Position numbers and translations under genes: made by a program. From assembly GCA_905207485.1 (NCBI GenBank), contig CAJLLL010000009.1:1-43050 (forward strand): a DNA stretch of 43,050 nucleotides, given 5' to 3'. Below the pieces are notes generated by a model. The model did not search any database. It saw nothing but the letters and a program-made list of their open reading frames with translations, and was not told the DNA's origin. This document shows, in pieces, positions 6,743 through 14,505 of this stretch. This stretch comes from an uncultured Phascolarctobacterium sp. (GTDB lineage Bacteria > Bacillota > Negativicutes > Acidaminococcales > Acidaminococcaceae). Each line of letters begins with the position of its first letter. The stretch's first letter is position 1.

Positions 6743-7087
6743 CTAATATTTACAACCTTCTTCCTCTGCTTTTTTCATACGTTTCTCTATCTGGTCATTT
6801 AACTTTTTGTTACGTAAAGTGCCAAGAGGATAAGCGTATTCCATTTTTAATACAAACCCCTCTCGCCCGATAACCTTTGCGAATTTGCCTTTACTAAGTA
6901 TCTTTTTATCGCTACACACAAAAGAGCGTAACCATTGTACAAGGCTTGCGTGTAATTCGTGCTTTAAGTAGCGTTCAATTTTATAGCGATTGCCAACAGC
7001 TACCGCATTGTAAAAATCTGCTCCGATTTGAACACGATAGCTGTGGCACACCATATCGGAATTAGTCTCCATTCTCATTATCGCCAT
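6743..7087 (-). CDS. hypothetical phage protein
   Basis: A 114-residue basic protein. The ATG at 7087 has GAGGGAAAAGC in front and overlaps the previous gene by 26 bases; internal ATGs follow at once (MAIMRMETNSDM). The sequence reads as a small alpha/beta domain: strands near YRVQIGADFYNAVAV and VIGREGFVLKMEYAY, helices KIERYLKHELHASLVQWLRSF and a Lys/Glu-rich C-terminal helix. No known family is recognised. It lies between small nucleotide-metabolism neighbours and the sigma-like gene. Confidence 0.58.
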   Translation of the reverse strand: MAIMRMETNSDMVCHSYRVQIGADFYNAVAVGNRYKIERYLKHELHASLVQWLRSFVCSDKKILSKGKFAKVIGREGFVLKMEYAYPLGTLRNKKLNDQIEKRMKKAEEEGCKY

Positions 7088-7277
7088 GCTTTTCCCTCGC
7101 TATAATTAAGGCTGAATAAACTAATTTAGTTGCACTGTTATCGCACGCACATGAAGAATATTGAATATCAACAACACAACCTTTGTTTTGATAATCGTTT
7201 ACAACAGTAGACAGTGATTGAGCAAAATCTCTGCTTTGGGAACAAGCGATATGTGTTATATTTACAATATCATTCAT
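7062..7277 (-). CDS. small hypothetical protein, Cse60/DUF2758-like pattern
   Basis: A 71-residue protein with the pattern helix, then VVDIQYSSCACDNSATKLVYSALIIAREK. A similar 'V-x-D-I-Q-Y-S' strand followed by 'Y-S-A-L-I' occurs in small Firmicute proteins annotated as Cse60-like or DUF2758, often found in prophages; their function is unknown. It overlaps the dUTPase gene by 8 bases and the next gene by 26, so it is part of the same coupled run. The family link is tentative. Confidence 0.5.
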   Translation of the reverse strand: MNDIVNITHIACSQSRDFAQSLSTVVNDYQNKGCVVDIQYSSCACDNSATKLVYSALIIAREKHGDNENGD

Positions 7278-7935
7278 TTGTACTACCTACACCGCCCTTT
7301 CTCGTTTCATCTGAATTACAGTTGTCGGCTGCAAGGTACTTCATAAAGATACCTTGGAAAATACGCTCGTCTTTTGCAATAAACACAGGCACATCAGATG
7401 TGTTGTACAGCTTAAAGCCAATATTACCTTCGTTGTCAGGGTTATTATAGAAATCACTATCAATACAAGGCAAAATATTCGGTAAAATAATGCCTTTCAT
7501 GCCTACTGAACTACGAATATCAAGTGCAAGCCATTCATCAGGCTGCATATATGCTTTAACGCCTGTCCAGATAATATCCGTCATAGTACCAGCAGGAATG
7601 AGAATGTCGCACGGAGCGTAAAAATCATATCCTGCGCTGTATTTTGTTTTGCGTACTGGCAACTTGTAATCTTCGTAGCCTTTGCACAACTCAAAACCAC
7701 GAGTGCGTTTAGGAAGCTGTTTTTTGTTTCGCTTACTCCAATCAAATAAGGTAGCAGGAGCAATACTATCCACCTTAAATAAGTTGCTCATAGCGTTTTT
7801 GCCTAAATCCACTTCTACCGTGTACGGGTCAAAAATGGAAACAATCGTTCCAACTGAACCGTGGTCTGGATTAAATCGTTCATCAATACGTACTAAGTCG
7901 CCTACTTTATAACCTTGTTCTTCTACTGTAAACAT
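7270..7935 (-). CDS. dut: dUTPase with N-terminal KOW-like extension
   Basis: A 221-residue protein that hydrolyses dUTP to dUMP and pyrophosphate, keeping uracil out of phage DNA and feeding dTMP synthesis. The five trimeric-dUTPase motifs are present: motif 1 SAGYDFYA (100-107), motif 2 RSSVGMKG (141-148), motif 3 around CIDSDFYNN...GNIGF (157-174), motif 4 AKDERIFQ (187-194), motif 5 RKGGVGSTN (212-220). Two oddities: about 55 extra N-terminal residues (VGDLVRIDE...GSVGTIVSI) look like a KOW/SH3-type beta barrel, and motif 3 carries a few extra residues compared with the usual D-x-D-Y-x-G-E. It belongs to the operon that also encodes RNR and the ThyX-like protein. Confidence 0.88.
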   Translation of the reverse strand: MFTVEEQGYKVGDLVRIDERFNPDHGSVGTIVSIFDPYTVEVDLGKNAMSNLFKVDSIAPATLFDWSKRNKKQLPKRTRGFELCKGYEDYKLPVRKTKYSAGYDFYAPCDILIPAGTMTDIIWTGVKAYMQPDEWLALDIRSSVGMKGIILPNILPCIDSDFYNNPDNEGNIGFKLYNTSDVPVFIAKDERIFQGIFMKYLAADNCNSDETRKGGVGSTNE

Positions 7936-7956
7936 TTACATACCTCACAATTTTAA

Positions 7957-8157
7957 TTATTCAACGAATGACGTTCTACAAAATGGACAGCTTGTGATTA
8001 TATCGTTAGCACATTCTTTATACGAATAACCTTCGTATACGTTTCTATGGCAATTAAAGCAAACGCCATCACCAGCGAAATACGGAATATGCTTTTTTAT
8101 GCAAAACTCTTTCTGTGCTTGCATTTTTGCCGTAGTGTCGAAATTTAATTCACTCAC
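7957..8157 (-). CDS. small zinc-ribbon protein
   Basis: A 66-residue protein with two Cys pairs: VCFNCH (residues about 32-37) and SCPFCR (about 56-61), arranged like a zinc ribbon. The region before the first pair (KEFCIKKHIPYFAGDG) is a pattern I recall from uncharacterised phage proteins. Its ATG overlaps the stop of the ThyX-like gene by 8 bases, so translation is probably coupled. It may bind nucleic acid or a protein partner; function unknown. Confidence 0.58.
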   Translation of the reverse strand: MSELNFDTTAKMQAQKEFCIKKHIPYFAGDGVCFNCHRNVYEGYSYKECANDIITSCPFCRTSFVE

Positions 8158-8818
8158 AAGTAATTAGCTCCTTCGCCAAGGGCAATGTTTCAATCCAAGC
8201 GCAGAAATCACGCCAATGTATCGACTTATGGTACTTGCGCTGTTTGTACATAGTTTTAAGTTGTAAGTAGTTGGTAGTAATACGTGCTGTAAGCTCAATA
8301 CCCTGTGGCATATTGGCTACCAACTCGTCCCAAGTAAGCCCTTCTTTTTCGTAGGCTTTGACAAGGCTTTCCGCATTTCTCCATACTTCCTCGGTCAAAT
8401 CTGGCGTTGCTTCAAGATTAAAACTGGTAAGTCTATGTACTTGGCTACTGCTCGATACTATATGCGCAAAATGATAACGCTGAAATTCGTTCCAGAAATA
8501 TCTTGGTGCGGTAAGGTCGAAGTTTACTACAATGCCGCAAAGATAATTGTGGTGTCCGCTTGCCGCTGGACTGTTGGCAAGGTTTAAAGCTCTGTTAATG
8601 TGCGATTTTACTTTCTTAAAAACATCTTCGTTTAAATAGCTTTTTGTCGCTTCGTCTGCTTCATCAATAGTCTTGCCGTTTAACAAGCATTTAATATAGT
8701 TTCGTACATAGATTTCTTCGTTTTCTATGTTTGCTTCGTTAAAGTCGGTTCTCATTGGATAGCCGCTTGCGATAATGCTTTCCGCTATATCGTATACTTT
8801 TGCATTAGTTACTTTCAT
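8150..8818 (-). CDS. ThyX-like protein (flavin-dependent thymidylate synthase fold, altered signature)
   Basis: A 222-residue protein. Residues 100-135 (VNFDLTAPRYFWNEFQRYHFAHIVSSSSQVHRL) follow the ThyX core strand, helix and signature region, where classical ThyX has F-D-I-x-x-P-R...R-H-R-x-x-S-x-N-E-x-S-x-R. Residues 176-215 (LTARITTNYLQLKTMYKQRKYHKSIHWRDFCAWI) match the ThyX C-terminal helix where substrate-binding N-x-R-x-L-x-x-F-x-x-R residues normally sit. Here the R-H-R triplet and the S-x-N-E are not kept, so dUMP and FAD binding are uncertain. Beside dUTPase and RNR a role in dTMP synthesis, or a variant pyrimidine modification, is plausible. Fold assignment is by pattern only. It overlaps its upstream neighbour by 14 bases. 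Confidence 0.55.
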   Translation of the reverse strand: MKVTNAKVYDIAESIIASGYPMRTDFNEANIENEEIYVRNYIKCLLNGKTIDEADEATKSYLNEDVFKKVKSHINRALNLANSPAASGHHNYLCGIVVNFDLTAPRYFWNEFQRYHFAHIVSSSSQVHRLTSFNLEATPDLTEEVWRNAESLVKAYEKEGLTWDELVANMPQGIELTARITTNYLQLKTMYKQRKYHKSIHWRDFCAWIETLPLAKELITCE

Positions 8819-9077
8819 TTACTCTCTCCTTCGGTAAACTAATTATAATTGGCACTCTGCTTGCCATTTGGTACGGTCGAACTAATTTTGATACATACTG
8901 CCATACGTTAAGCCAAGAATACATTGCTACTGCCATTCTCGAATGAACAATGCTGATATAGTTTTGCAACTGGCTCATGGCTACTTTATTCTGATAATCT
9001 GCGTATGAGAGAGAGCGCAGTTTATTATCTACGCTCTCATGGTATTTACGCAGACCTTGCTTAAGGTCTTTTGTCAT
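8805..9077 (-). CDS. hypothetical protein between RNR and ThyX-like genes
   Basis: A 90-residue, mostly helical protein. Its centre (MSQLQNYISIVHSRMAVAMYSWLNVWQYVSKLV) is amphipathic and aromatic, and might be an interface rather than a membrane segment. The start codon at 9077 follows AAAGGTAGTATGT, 15 bases after the RNR stop. It overlaps the ThyX-like gene by 14 bases. Conserved linkage to the two nucleotide enzymes hints at a small partner protein; no family recognised. Confidence 0.52.
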   Translation of the reverse strand: MTKDLKQGLRKYHESVDNKLRSLSYADYQNKVAMSQLQNYISIVHSRMAVAMYSWLNVWQYVSKLVRPYQMASRVPIIISLPKERVNESN

Positions 9078-9092
9078 ACATACTACCTTTCT

Positions 9093-11942
9093 TTAATCGC
9101 ACTTACTGTAACCGCACGCCGAACAAAAGTTACATTTTCCATCTTGCAGCAATGTCATTTCGCCACATTCAGGGCAACGCATATACGCATTGTGGTCTTT
9201 AGCTTGTGCTTTGACTTTCGGCGGTTCAACGTCAAACTGTTTTACCAGTGCTTCATCATTCTTACCGCCGTCTAAAGTTTTCTGCATTTCTTTAATAGCG
9301 TCTGCAATACAGCTTGCGCAAGATTTATTGACAGTTAAGTCGCCTTTTTGCCGTACTGCGGTACAAGCTGGGCATACTGCACTGTTTAATTCGTCTACAA
9401 TGTCGTCCACTTTGCCACCTAAACGCAGTGCGTAACTGGTAAGCCGTGTAATCGTAGAAATGTTAGCTTGACAGCCACGGTCAACGCCTACGAATACTTC
9501 AAAAATGTCGCCATCTTTTACGTTTACGGTCACATAAAACTTCGGAATACAAGCAGTATGGAACAAGAATGTTCTACCCCATAAAGATTTTAAGCCGTTA
9601 CGTTTGTATGGCTCTAAGCTATTGAGTTTTTCGGCTTTAGAATACACTTTTGCTACTTCTACGTTATCAGGCATACCTTGTACTTCTTGTACGTTGTCAA
9701 CGTCTGCTCGTTTTACACCGTGGTCAGTACCCATAATGTTGATACGCTTGCAGTTATCTCTAAAAATTGTGATACCTTTACAGCCTTGCTCCCAAGCGTA
9801 TACGTACAGGTCGAAAATGTCTTGCACCGAGGTTTCTTCTCGCAGGTTGATTGTAGAGCTTATAGCGTTATCAACGTACTCTTGCATAGCTGCTTGCATA
9901 TCAATTCTGCGTTTAGGTTCTATGTCGTAAGTATCTACAACATAAGGGAAACGTTTTTTGATTTCTTCGTTGCTAATGGTCGAAGGGTCGATACCGTTGA
10001 AGCGCAAGAGGTGGTCTACCGCCAACATGGAAATGTGGAACGATTTACCCTGTTTTTCAAGAACGTGTGTAGTGCGCTCATACGCAATGTTGTAGTACGG
10101 TTCTACGCCACCGCTTTCGCTAAACAGCATGGAAATTGAGCCTGTCGGAGCGATTGCAAGAAGCGTGCCGTTTCGCATAGCACCACGAGTATCAGCGTCG
10201 AGCTGTGCGGTCATGCCAGCTCTAATTTCGTCTACCATATTACTGTTGTAAAATTTAACTGGGTCAAACTTACCAAAACTGCCACACTTTTTACCACGGA
10301 GAGCGGAAGCAATATAAGCGGAGTGCTGCATTTGATACATGATTTCCCTTAACAATCTAAGAGCGTCTGTTGAGCCATACTCCAGCCTTAAAGCCACAAG
10401 CATATCAGCTAATCCAAACACACCTAAACCAATTTGCCGCCAATTAATAGTACATTCTTTGGTTTGTGGAAGCGGTTGCATATCCAAGCCATAGTCCAGT
10501 ACCATATCAAGAGCTGTTGTAGCTTTCTGAACGGCTGCAATAAATGTATGGAAGTCAAAATATGCTTCTTTGGTAAACGGATTTTTTACAAAGTTATACA
10601 GGTTAATCGAACCCAAGCAGCACTGTGACCATGAATTAGAGAAGAACTCACTGCAATTACCAGTCAGCACGCCGTTAGCAATAAATGTATGATTTTTCGG
10701 CTCATTCATGCAGTAAACATCTTCGGCGTACCCTGTTTCAGTTACAGAGATTAAAGTATACTGCGCTTGTTTATCGCTATCCCAAGGCATTGTGTAGCGA
10801 GCTGTTACCATGTCGGGCGTAAGTTCTTTAGTAGTTACCCTGTGTGGTTTGCCATCTCGGTCAAGGACTACCCATTTATGATAGTCGGTACAATAGATTT
10901 CGGCTGTATGACCTTCTTGGTTTTTCCATACAACACGCCAGAGCTTTTGTTTTCTTGCGGTTAATTTAGGTTTAACCTCGCTCCATTCGTACCCATTCCA
11001 CACGGTAACAGGTTCGTTACTCTCGGCTAATTCTTTAATCGTATACCAGCCTGTTTTAGTAAGGATTAAAGTATCTCCAGTTACGCACGGATTACTTACG
11101 TTAATTTTATATTCATCTTCTGGGTAGCCAGAGAGCAGGTTTCTACTCTGGACTTCATCAATAAAGATAGCCCCAGGTTCAGCATAGTTATATTGTGCTT
11201 CTGCGAATTTCATAAAGAAATCACGTGCGTTAATTTCTTTCTTGATTTCTTCGCCAGTATCTTTAACTTTAAAGTACAGAGGGAACGTCTCGTTATTCTT
11301 TACAGCTTCCATGAACTTATCAGTGAATTTGATAGAGATGTTCGCACCTTGGATTGCCGTGTTGTTTTGCTTAATCTCTAAAAATTCTTCTATGTCTGGG
11401 TGAGAGCAGTCGAGTGCTAAAAGTAAAGCACCCCTACGAGAACCTTGCGCAATAGTTTCTGCTACCATGTTAAACACGTTCATAAAGCTGACTGCGCCAG
11501 TAGATGTTTTAGCGGTATTATGAACCTTAGCACCTCTGGGACGAAGCGGCGATATATCTAATCCCTCGCCCCCGCCCGTTGAGAATACTCTCGCCATGCG
11601 CTTTGCCGTTTCAAAGATTTCTTCGAGTTGGTCTCCAGTGCGTTCAATATAACAATTCCCAGTTGTAGCTTTAAATTTTCCTTTACTACCAGCAGCGTAC
11701 AAAATACGTCCAGCAGGTAAAAAGTCGCCATTGATAATGCTGTTTCCTACGAACTCTGCAATCTTTTTGTCGGGGAAAATGCTTGCTACTCTTTTCACGA
11801 ACATAAAGAACGCTTCTTTAAAATCTTTTTCGGCTACCTTTAATTCTTCATCATGGAAATATTTTTTCTTCAAAATGTTTTGTGCGATATTGTTATCCCA
11901 CCAAAACCCATACATATTTACGTTAGATGTCTTTTCTGCCAT
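9093..11942 (-). CDS. nrdJ: adenosylcobalamin-type (class II) ribonucleotide reductase, intein-containing precursor
   Basis: A 949-residue precursor that becomes 805 residues after removal of a 144-residue intein. It reduces ribonucleotides to deoxyribonucleotides for phage replication. Landmarks: C97 (TGNCYIE, first redox Cys), the G-G-G-E-G loop (123-127), the catalytic loop N-P-C-S-E formed only after splicing (extein residues 284-285 joined to C430-E432), C442 in CCLGSINL (second redox Cys), PTGSIS near 605, a TSCPD-type domain from about 775, and a C-terminal zinc-ribbon tail CPECG...CSACGYSKC. The CGYSKC tail and TSCPD domain mark the B12-dependent class, so no NrdB partner is needed and none is present. 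It would depend on host cobalamin. The start follows GACGAGGAC at the end of the previous gene. Confidence 0.9.
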   Translation of the reverse strand: MAEKTSNVNMYGFWWDNNIAQNILKKKYFHDEELKVAEKDFKEAFFMFVKRVASIFPDKKIAEFVGNSIINGDFLPAGRILYAAGSKGKFKATTGNCYIERTGDQLEEIFETAKRMARVFSTGGGEGLDISPLRPRGAKVHNTAKTSTGAVSFMNVFNMVAETIAQGSRRGALLLALDCSHPDIEEFLEIKQNNTAIQGANISIKFTDKFMEAVKNNETFPLYFKVKDTGEEIKKEINARDFFMKFAEAQYNYAEPGAIFIDEVQSRNLLSGYPEDEYKINVSNPCVTGDTLILTKTGWYTIKELAESNEPVTVWNGYEWSEVKPKLTARKQKLWRVVWKNQEGHTAEIYCTDYHKWVVLDRDGKPHRVTTKELTPDMVTARYTMPWDSDKQAQYTLISVTETGYAEDVYCMNEPKNHTFIANGVLTGNCSEFFSNSWSQCCLGSINLYNFVKNPFTKEAYFDFHTFIAAVQKATTALDMVLDYGLDMQPLPQTKECTINWRQIGLGVFGLADMLVALRLEYGSTDALRLLREIMYQMQHSAYIASALRGKKCGSFGKFDPVKFYNSNMVDEIRAGMTAQLDADTRGAMRNGTLLAIAPTGSISMLFSESGGVEPYYNIAYERTTHVLEKQGKSFHISMLAVDHLLRFNGIDPSTISNEEIKKRFPYVVDTYDIEPKRRIDMQAAMQEYVDNAISSTINLREETSVQDIFDLYVYAWEQGCKGITIFRDNCKRINIMGTDHGVKRADVDNVQEVQGMPDNVEVAKVYSKAEKLNSLEPYKRNGLKSLWGRTFLFHTACIPKFYVTVNVKDGDIFEVFVGVDRGCQANISTITRLTSYALRLGGKVDDIVDELNSAVCPACTAVRQKGDLTVNKSCASCIADAIKEMQKTLDGGKNDEALVKQFDVEPPKVKAQAKDHNAYMRCPECGEMTLLQDGKCNFCSACGYSKCD
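10656..11087 (-). mobile_element. mini-intein in the RNR catalytic loop
   Basis: A 144-residue protein insert (precursor residues 286-429). Block A starts CVTGDTLILT; block B has the TDYH (T-x-x-H) motif; block F is YCMNEPKNHTFIANG; block G ends VLTGN followed by C430. There is no room for a homing endonuclease. The residue before the terminal Asn is Gly rather than the usual His. Splicing would join N-P to C-S-E-F, and the +1 Cys is the predicted thiyl-radical Cys. Confidence 0.92.
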
Positions 11943-11944
11943 TC

Positions 11945-12607
11945 TTAGTCCTCGTCCAGCATTTCTTTAATGGTTTCAATATCGTTAATTGCTCTGGCAG
12001 CGGCAAGTTTGATACCGAAGCTCATGTCAAACTTATCGGAAGGGTTGCAACGTGCTTCACCTAAGTACAACAGACCATCTTTCGGGTCAGTGGTAATAAC
12101 GGTGATTTTGTTACCTGTACGTTTCACAAGATGAATTACGGTATCTTCGTCGCCATTATCGCCTTCAAATTTGACACGTTTACGCATAGGTTTGCATTTT
12201 TTAAGGTTTGCAGCTTTGCCAAGCGTAGGGTTGCCGTTTTTATCAAGCACAACACAGTCCAGTTCAACGCCTTTGTATGTTAAAGGTGTTTCTAACATAC
12301 TCACGAAAGTAAACTCTGTACCGAGCGGCATATCTAAATCAGAGTGAAAGAGCATTACGTTGTCGCCTTGTGTGAACATATTAATTTGTTTAAAAGTGCG
12401 AACAATATAGTCGGCATTTTCAATACATCTGTGTTCACCTTTGCATTTGCCGTTCAAAAAACGTACATAAATGTATTTTTTATCGACTTTGGTTACTTCA
12501 AATTTTATTCCAGCGTCAAGCACTACATTGTTATGGTTATTGAGGTCAAAATAAGCCCAATCCGTTGTAGTTAAATACGTTGCACCAACTTTAATTGCAT
12601 TTTCCAT
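11945..12607 (-). CDS. hypothetical phage protein, beta-rich
   Basis: A 220-residue protein made mostly of predicted beta strands (GIKFEVTKVDKKYIYVRF, TEFTFVSMLETPLTYKGVELDCVVL, VKFEGDNGDEDTVIHLVKRTGNKITVITTD), suggesting small barrel-like domains. The last 35 residues are helical and acidic. Its ATG overlaps the SSB stop by one base (TAATG), and its stop lies two bases before the RNR start. Position between SSB and RNR suggests a role in replication or nucleotide supply; no family recognised. Confidence 0.6.
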   Translation of the reverse strand: MENAIKVGATYLTTTDWAYFDLNNHNNVVLDAGIKFEVTKVDKKYIYVRFLNGKCKGEHRCIENADYIVRTFKQINMFTQGDNVMLFHSDLDMPLGTEFTFVSMLETPLTYKGVELDCVVLDKNGNPTLGKAANLKKCKPMRKRVKFEGDNGDEDTVIHLVKRTGNKITVITTDPKDGLLYLGEARCNPSDKFDMSFGIKLAAARAINDIETIKEMLDED

Positions 12608-12918
12608 TACAGTTCTACCCCCACGCTATCACAATTTACTTCGAGTTCATTACGAGTAACACCATTTTTATCGGTGTAAGTGTTGCATTGCATACGTCCA
12701 ACTACAATAACATTTGCAGGAACGGTCAAATTCATTAAGCCGTCTACATAGCGTTCATCAAACACTTTGCAACGCACATTAAAGTATTTGCTTTTACCAT
12801 TAGCGTCTTTACCGTTGTATACGCCAATCGAGAAAGAAGCCATATTTTTACCAGATTTGGTCGGGTTGATAGTGGGTTCAAAATTTACTTTGCCAGAAAA
12901 ACATACTTGATTTGCCAT
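12607..12918 (-). CDS. ssb: single-stranded DNA-binding protein (short OB-fold form)
   Basis: A 103-residue SSB-like protein comprising only the OB fold. It has the family layout: MANQVCFSGKV as first strand, MASFSIGVYNG around residues 26-36, KYFNVRCKVF (44-53), then VPANVIVVGRMQCNTYTDKNG (66-86) and a last strand LEVNCDSV. It binds exposed single strands during replication and ERF-mediated annealing. The acidic C-terminal tip that bacterial SSBs use to recruit host proteins is absent, so it may not dock onto host SSB partners. A GGAGTAACC binding site precedes the ATG. It lies between the resolvase-like gene and the RNR region. Confidence 0.82.
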   Translation of the reverse strand: MANQVCFSGKVNFEPTINPTKSGKNMASFSIGVYNGKDANGKSKYFNVRCKVFDERYVDGLMNLTVPANVIVVGRMQCNTYTDKNGVTRNELEVNCDSVGVEL

Positions 12919-12922
12919 TGGG

Positions 12923-13507
12923 TTACTCCTTTTCTTTTAACAATTTGTGAAATACATTCTCTTTAATCGCAAACACGAAGTCTAAGTATCTACTGCCATC
13001 TTTAGCTATCATAGCCACAATGTCTGCGTTATCTTGGTCAAAGAAGCTATGCAATAAAGCGTGCTTGATGTCGTCAATCGGGACGTAATTAAAATCTTTA
13101 TGCCTACACACAATTTCCGTGAACATCTCACCGCTTACTACAAAGCAAAATCCTTGGATATGACAAACATCTCCGAACTTTGTAGCCGCATAATATTTTT
13201 GCAGTAATGCTAACTGGCGTTTCTTTACCTCTACTTTTAGCCGTTTACTCGTCAGCCCTTCTATATGGAAATCGCCAGAGAACATATACTTTTTACTCGT
13301 GACTTGGTTTGCTAATTCTTTATGCTTACCGCTCATTACAGTAGCACTCACCATAATGCCACGGCTTTCGCACCATTTTTGGAACAGTTTTTCAGCGTAC
13401 CGTCCCGTATTTCTATTGGTTTTACCTTGCTTACGCTTGGCAAGAGATTTCTTTTTGTCGCAACTAACTACCTTGCATTTATCGCAAAGGCACTTAGCTT
13501 TAGACAT
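12923..13507 (-). CDS. PD-(D/E)XK nuclease, probable Holliday junction resolvase
   Basis: A 194-residue protein. It opens with a Cys-rich basic stretch (CLCDKCKVVSCDKKK), then GRYAEKLFQKWCESRG, which supplies the N-terminal helix with a conserved Glu typical of archaeal-type Hjc and phage resolvases. The catalytic core reads SGDFHIEG (Asp about residue 79) followed by KVEVKKR (E-x-K about 93-95), the PD-(D/E)XK arrangement. Such enzymes cut four-way junctions made by recombination before packaging. The N-terminal Cys cluster (C-x-C-x2-C-x4-C) may bind a metal. It lies two genes from a P-loop protein and next to SSB. Nuclease fold fairly sure; junction specificity inferred. Confidence 0.66.
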   Translation of the reverse strand: MSKAKCLCDKCKVVSCDKKKSLAKRKQGKTNRNTGRYAEKLFQKWCESRGIMVSATVMSGKHKELANQVTSKKYMFSGDFHIEGLTSKRLKVEVKKRQLALLQKYYAATKFGDVCHIQGFCFVVSGEMFTEIVCRHKDFNYVPIDDIKHALLHSFFDQDNADIVAMIAKDGSRYLDFVFAIKENVFHKLLKEKE

Positions 13508-13790
13508 ACGCTTTTTCCTTTTTTAACCTGTCAGCATTAGCCCAGCAATAACCAGTTTTCGTTTTAGGGCAGTAGTTACCTTCGGAAGCATTGCCTTTTA
13601 CGTTAGGCTGTTTTTTAGTTAAATGTTCCACTGCGTCATAATAAGCATTAAGCGTAATGTCCTGTAATTTATTTCGCTCGTCATAGCCATAGCACTTAAA
13701 TTTAAGTGTACTAAGAGCGTCTACAAACTTAAAACTACCGCTTTGCAATACTTTTTTCGTTTTTTTCTTGTTATCAATCTTTTTCTTCAA
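13500..13790 (-). CDS. small basic hypothetical protein with TTG start
   Basis: I place the start at TTG 13790: AAGGAG lies seven bases upstream, and the product (96 residues) then overlaps the previous gene by only 17 bases. An ATG at 13847 would give 115 residues but a 74-base overlap and no good binding site. The protein is very Lys-rich at its N-terminus and has a C-terminal part with a Cys pair seven residues apart (NYCPKTKTGYCWANADRL). It overlaps the resolvase-like gene by 8 bases. No known family. Confidence 0.55.
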   Translation of the reverse strand: MKKKIDNKKKTKKVLQSGSFKFVDALSTLKFKCYGYDERNKLQDITLNAYYDAVEHLTKKQPNVKGNASEGNYCPKTKTGYCWANADRLKKEKAYV

Positions 13791-14505
13791 GGTGAAGCTC
13801 CTTCCCAAGTTTAATAATCGACTTCGTAAACTTTGCTTTACTGTCATAGTTAGGAACTATAAGGTCAGCACAGTTACGCATAGTCATTAATTTGTTGATA
13901 TAAGTCTGCGTATAAACTTTGCGGTCGAGTACATAATTATTTTGTGCCGCATGGTATACACAGTAATCTAAGTCGCAATCAATCCATACCTTAAACGTAT
14001 CTTTTCCTGCTTTAAATTCTTCCGTACAACAAGGGTGATACATTACCATTTGACCGTCTAAGTCAGCCGCATAGTATTGGATAATACCGTAGCGGATTAG
14101 CTTAGAGATTTTCATTAAATCTTCGGTTATTTTGCGTGTCATAAGTTCTCGGCTATGTTTTTCACGCATACGCTCGTACCAATCAGAAAACCAGTGTCCA
14201 ATAACTCTCGGTGGAAACCCGAAAATCTTTTCAATTTCCATTGTATTGAGCAGAACCATATCGGTTTTTTCTATCGGTTGCATAAATTCTGGAGACCTAA
14301 GCACTCTGTCAATCGTATTGTAGTAATCATTTGACACCGAATTAAAATCTCTCGTAATGATACCTACAAAGTTACGTTGCAATGTATCTGCTGCAAGTTT
14401 TTGACCGCTAAATGGCAATCCAGCAAATGTAATGGTTTTACGTCCAATTACATACTTCAACCTTGTTTGCGAAGCGTCTGACAGGAGATAATGGTTATTC
14501 GGCAT
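13774..14505 (-). CDS. P-loop protein, possible deoxynucleoside monophosphate kinase
   Basis: A 243-residue protein. Residues 22-40 (KTITFAGLPFSGQKLAADTL) occupy the position of a Walker A loop, in the spacing seen in phage dNMP kinases and adenylate-kinase-like proteins, but the loop reads G-L-P-F-S-G-Q-K, one residue off the classical G-x4-G-K-S/T. The C-terminal part (NCADLIVPNYDSKAKFTKSIIKLGKEL) resembles the end of such kinases, where a strand and helix close the active site. In an operon with RNR and dUTPase a nucleotide kinase fits well. Without an intact Walker A the activity is uncertain. Confidence 0.5.
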   Translation of the reverse strand: MPNNHYLLSDASQTRLKYVIGRKTITFAGLPFSGQKLAADTLQRNFVGIITRDFNSVSNDYYNTIDRVLRSPEFMQPIEKTDMVLLNTMEIEKIFGFPPRVIGHWFSDWYERMREKHSRELMTRKITEDLMKISKLIRYGIIQYYAADLDGQMVMYHPCCTEEFKAGKDTFKVWIDCDLDYCVYHAAQNNYVLDRKVYTQTYINKLMTMRNCADLIVPNYDSKAKFTKSIIKLGKELHLEEKD

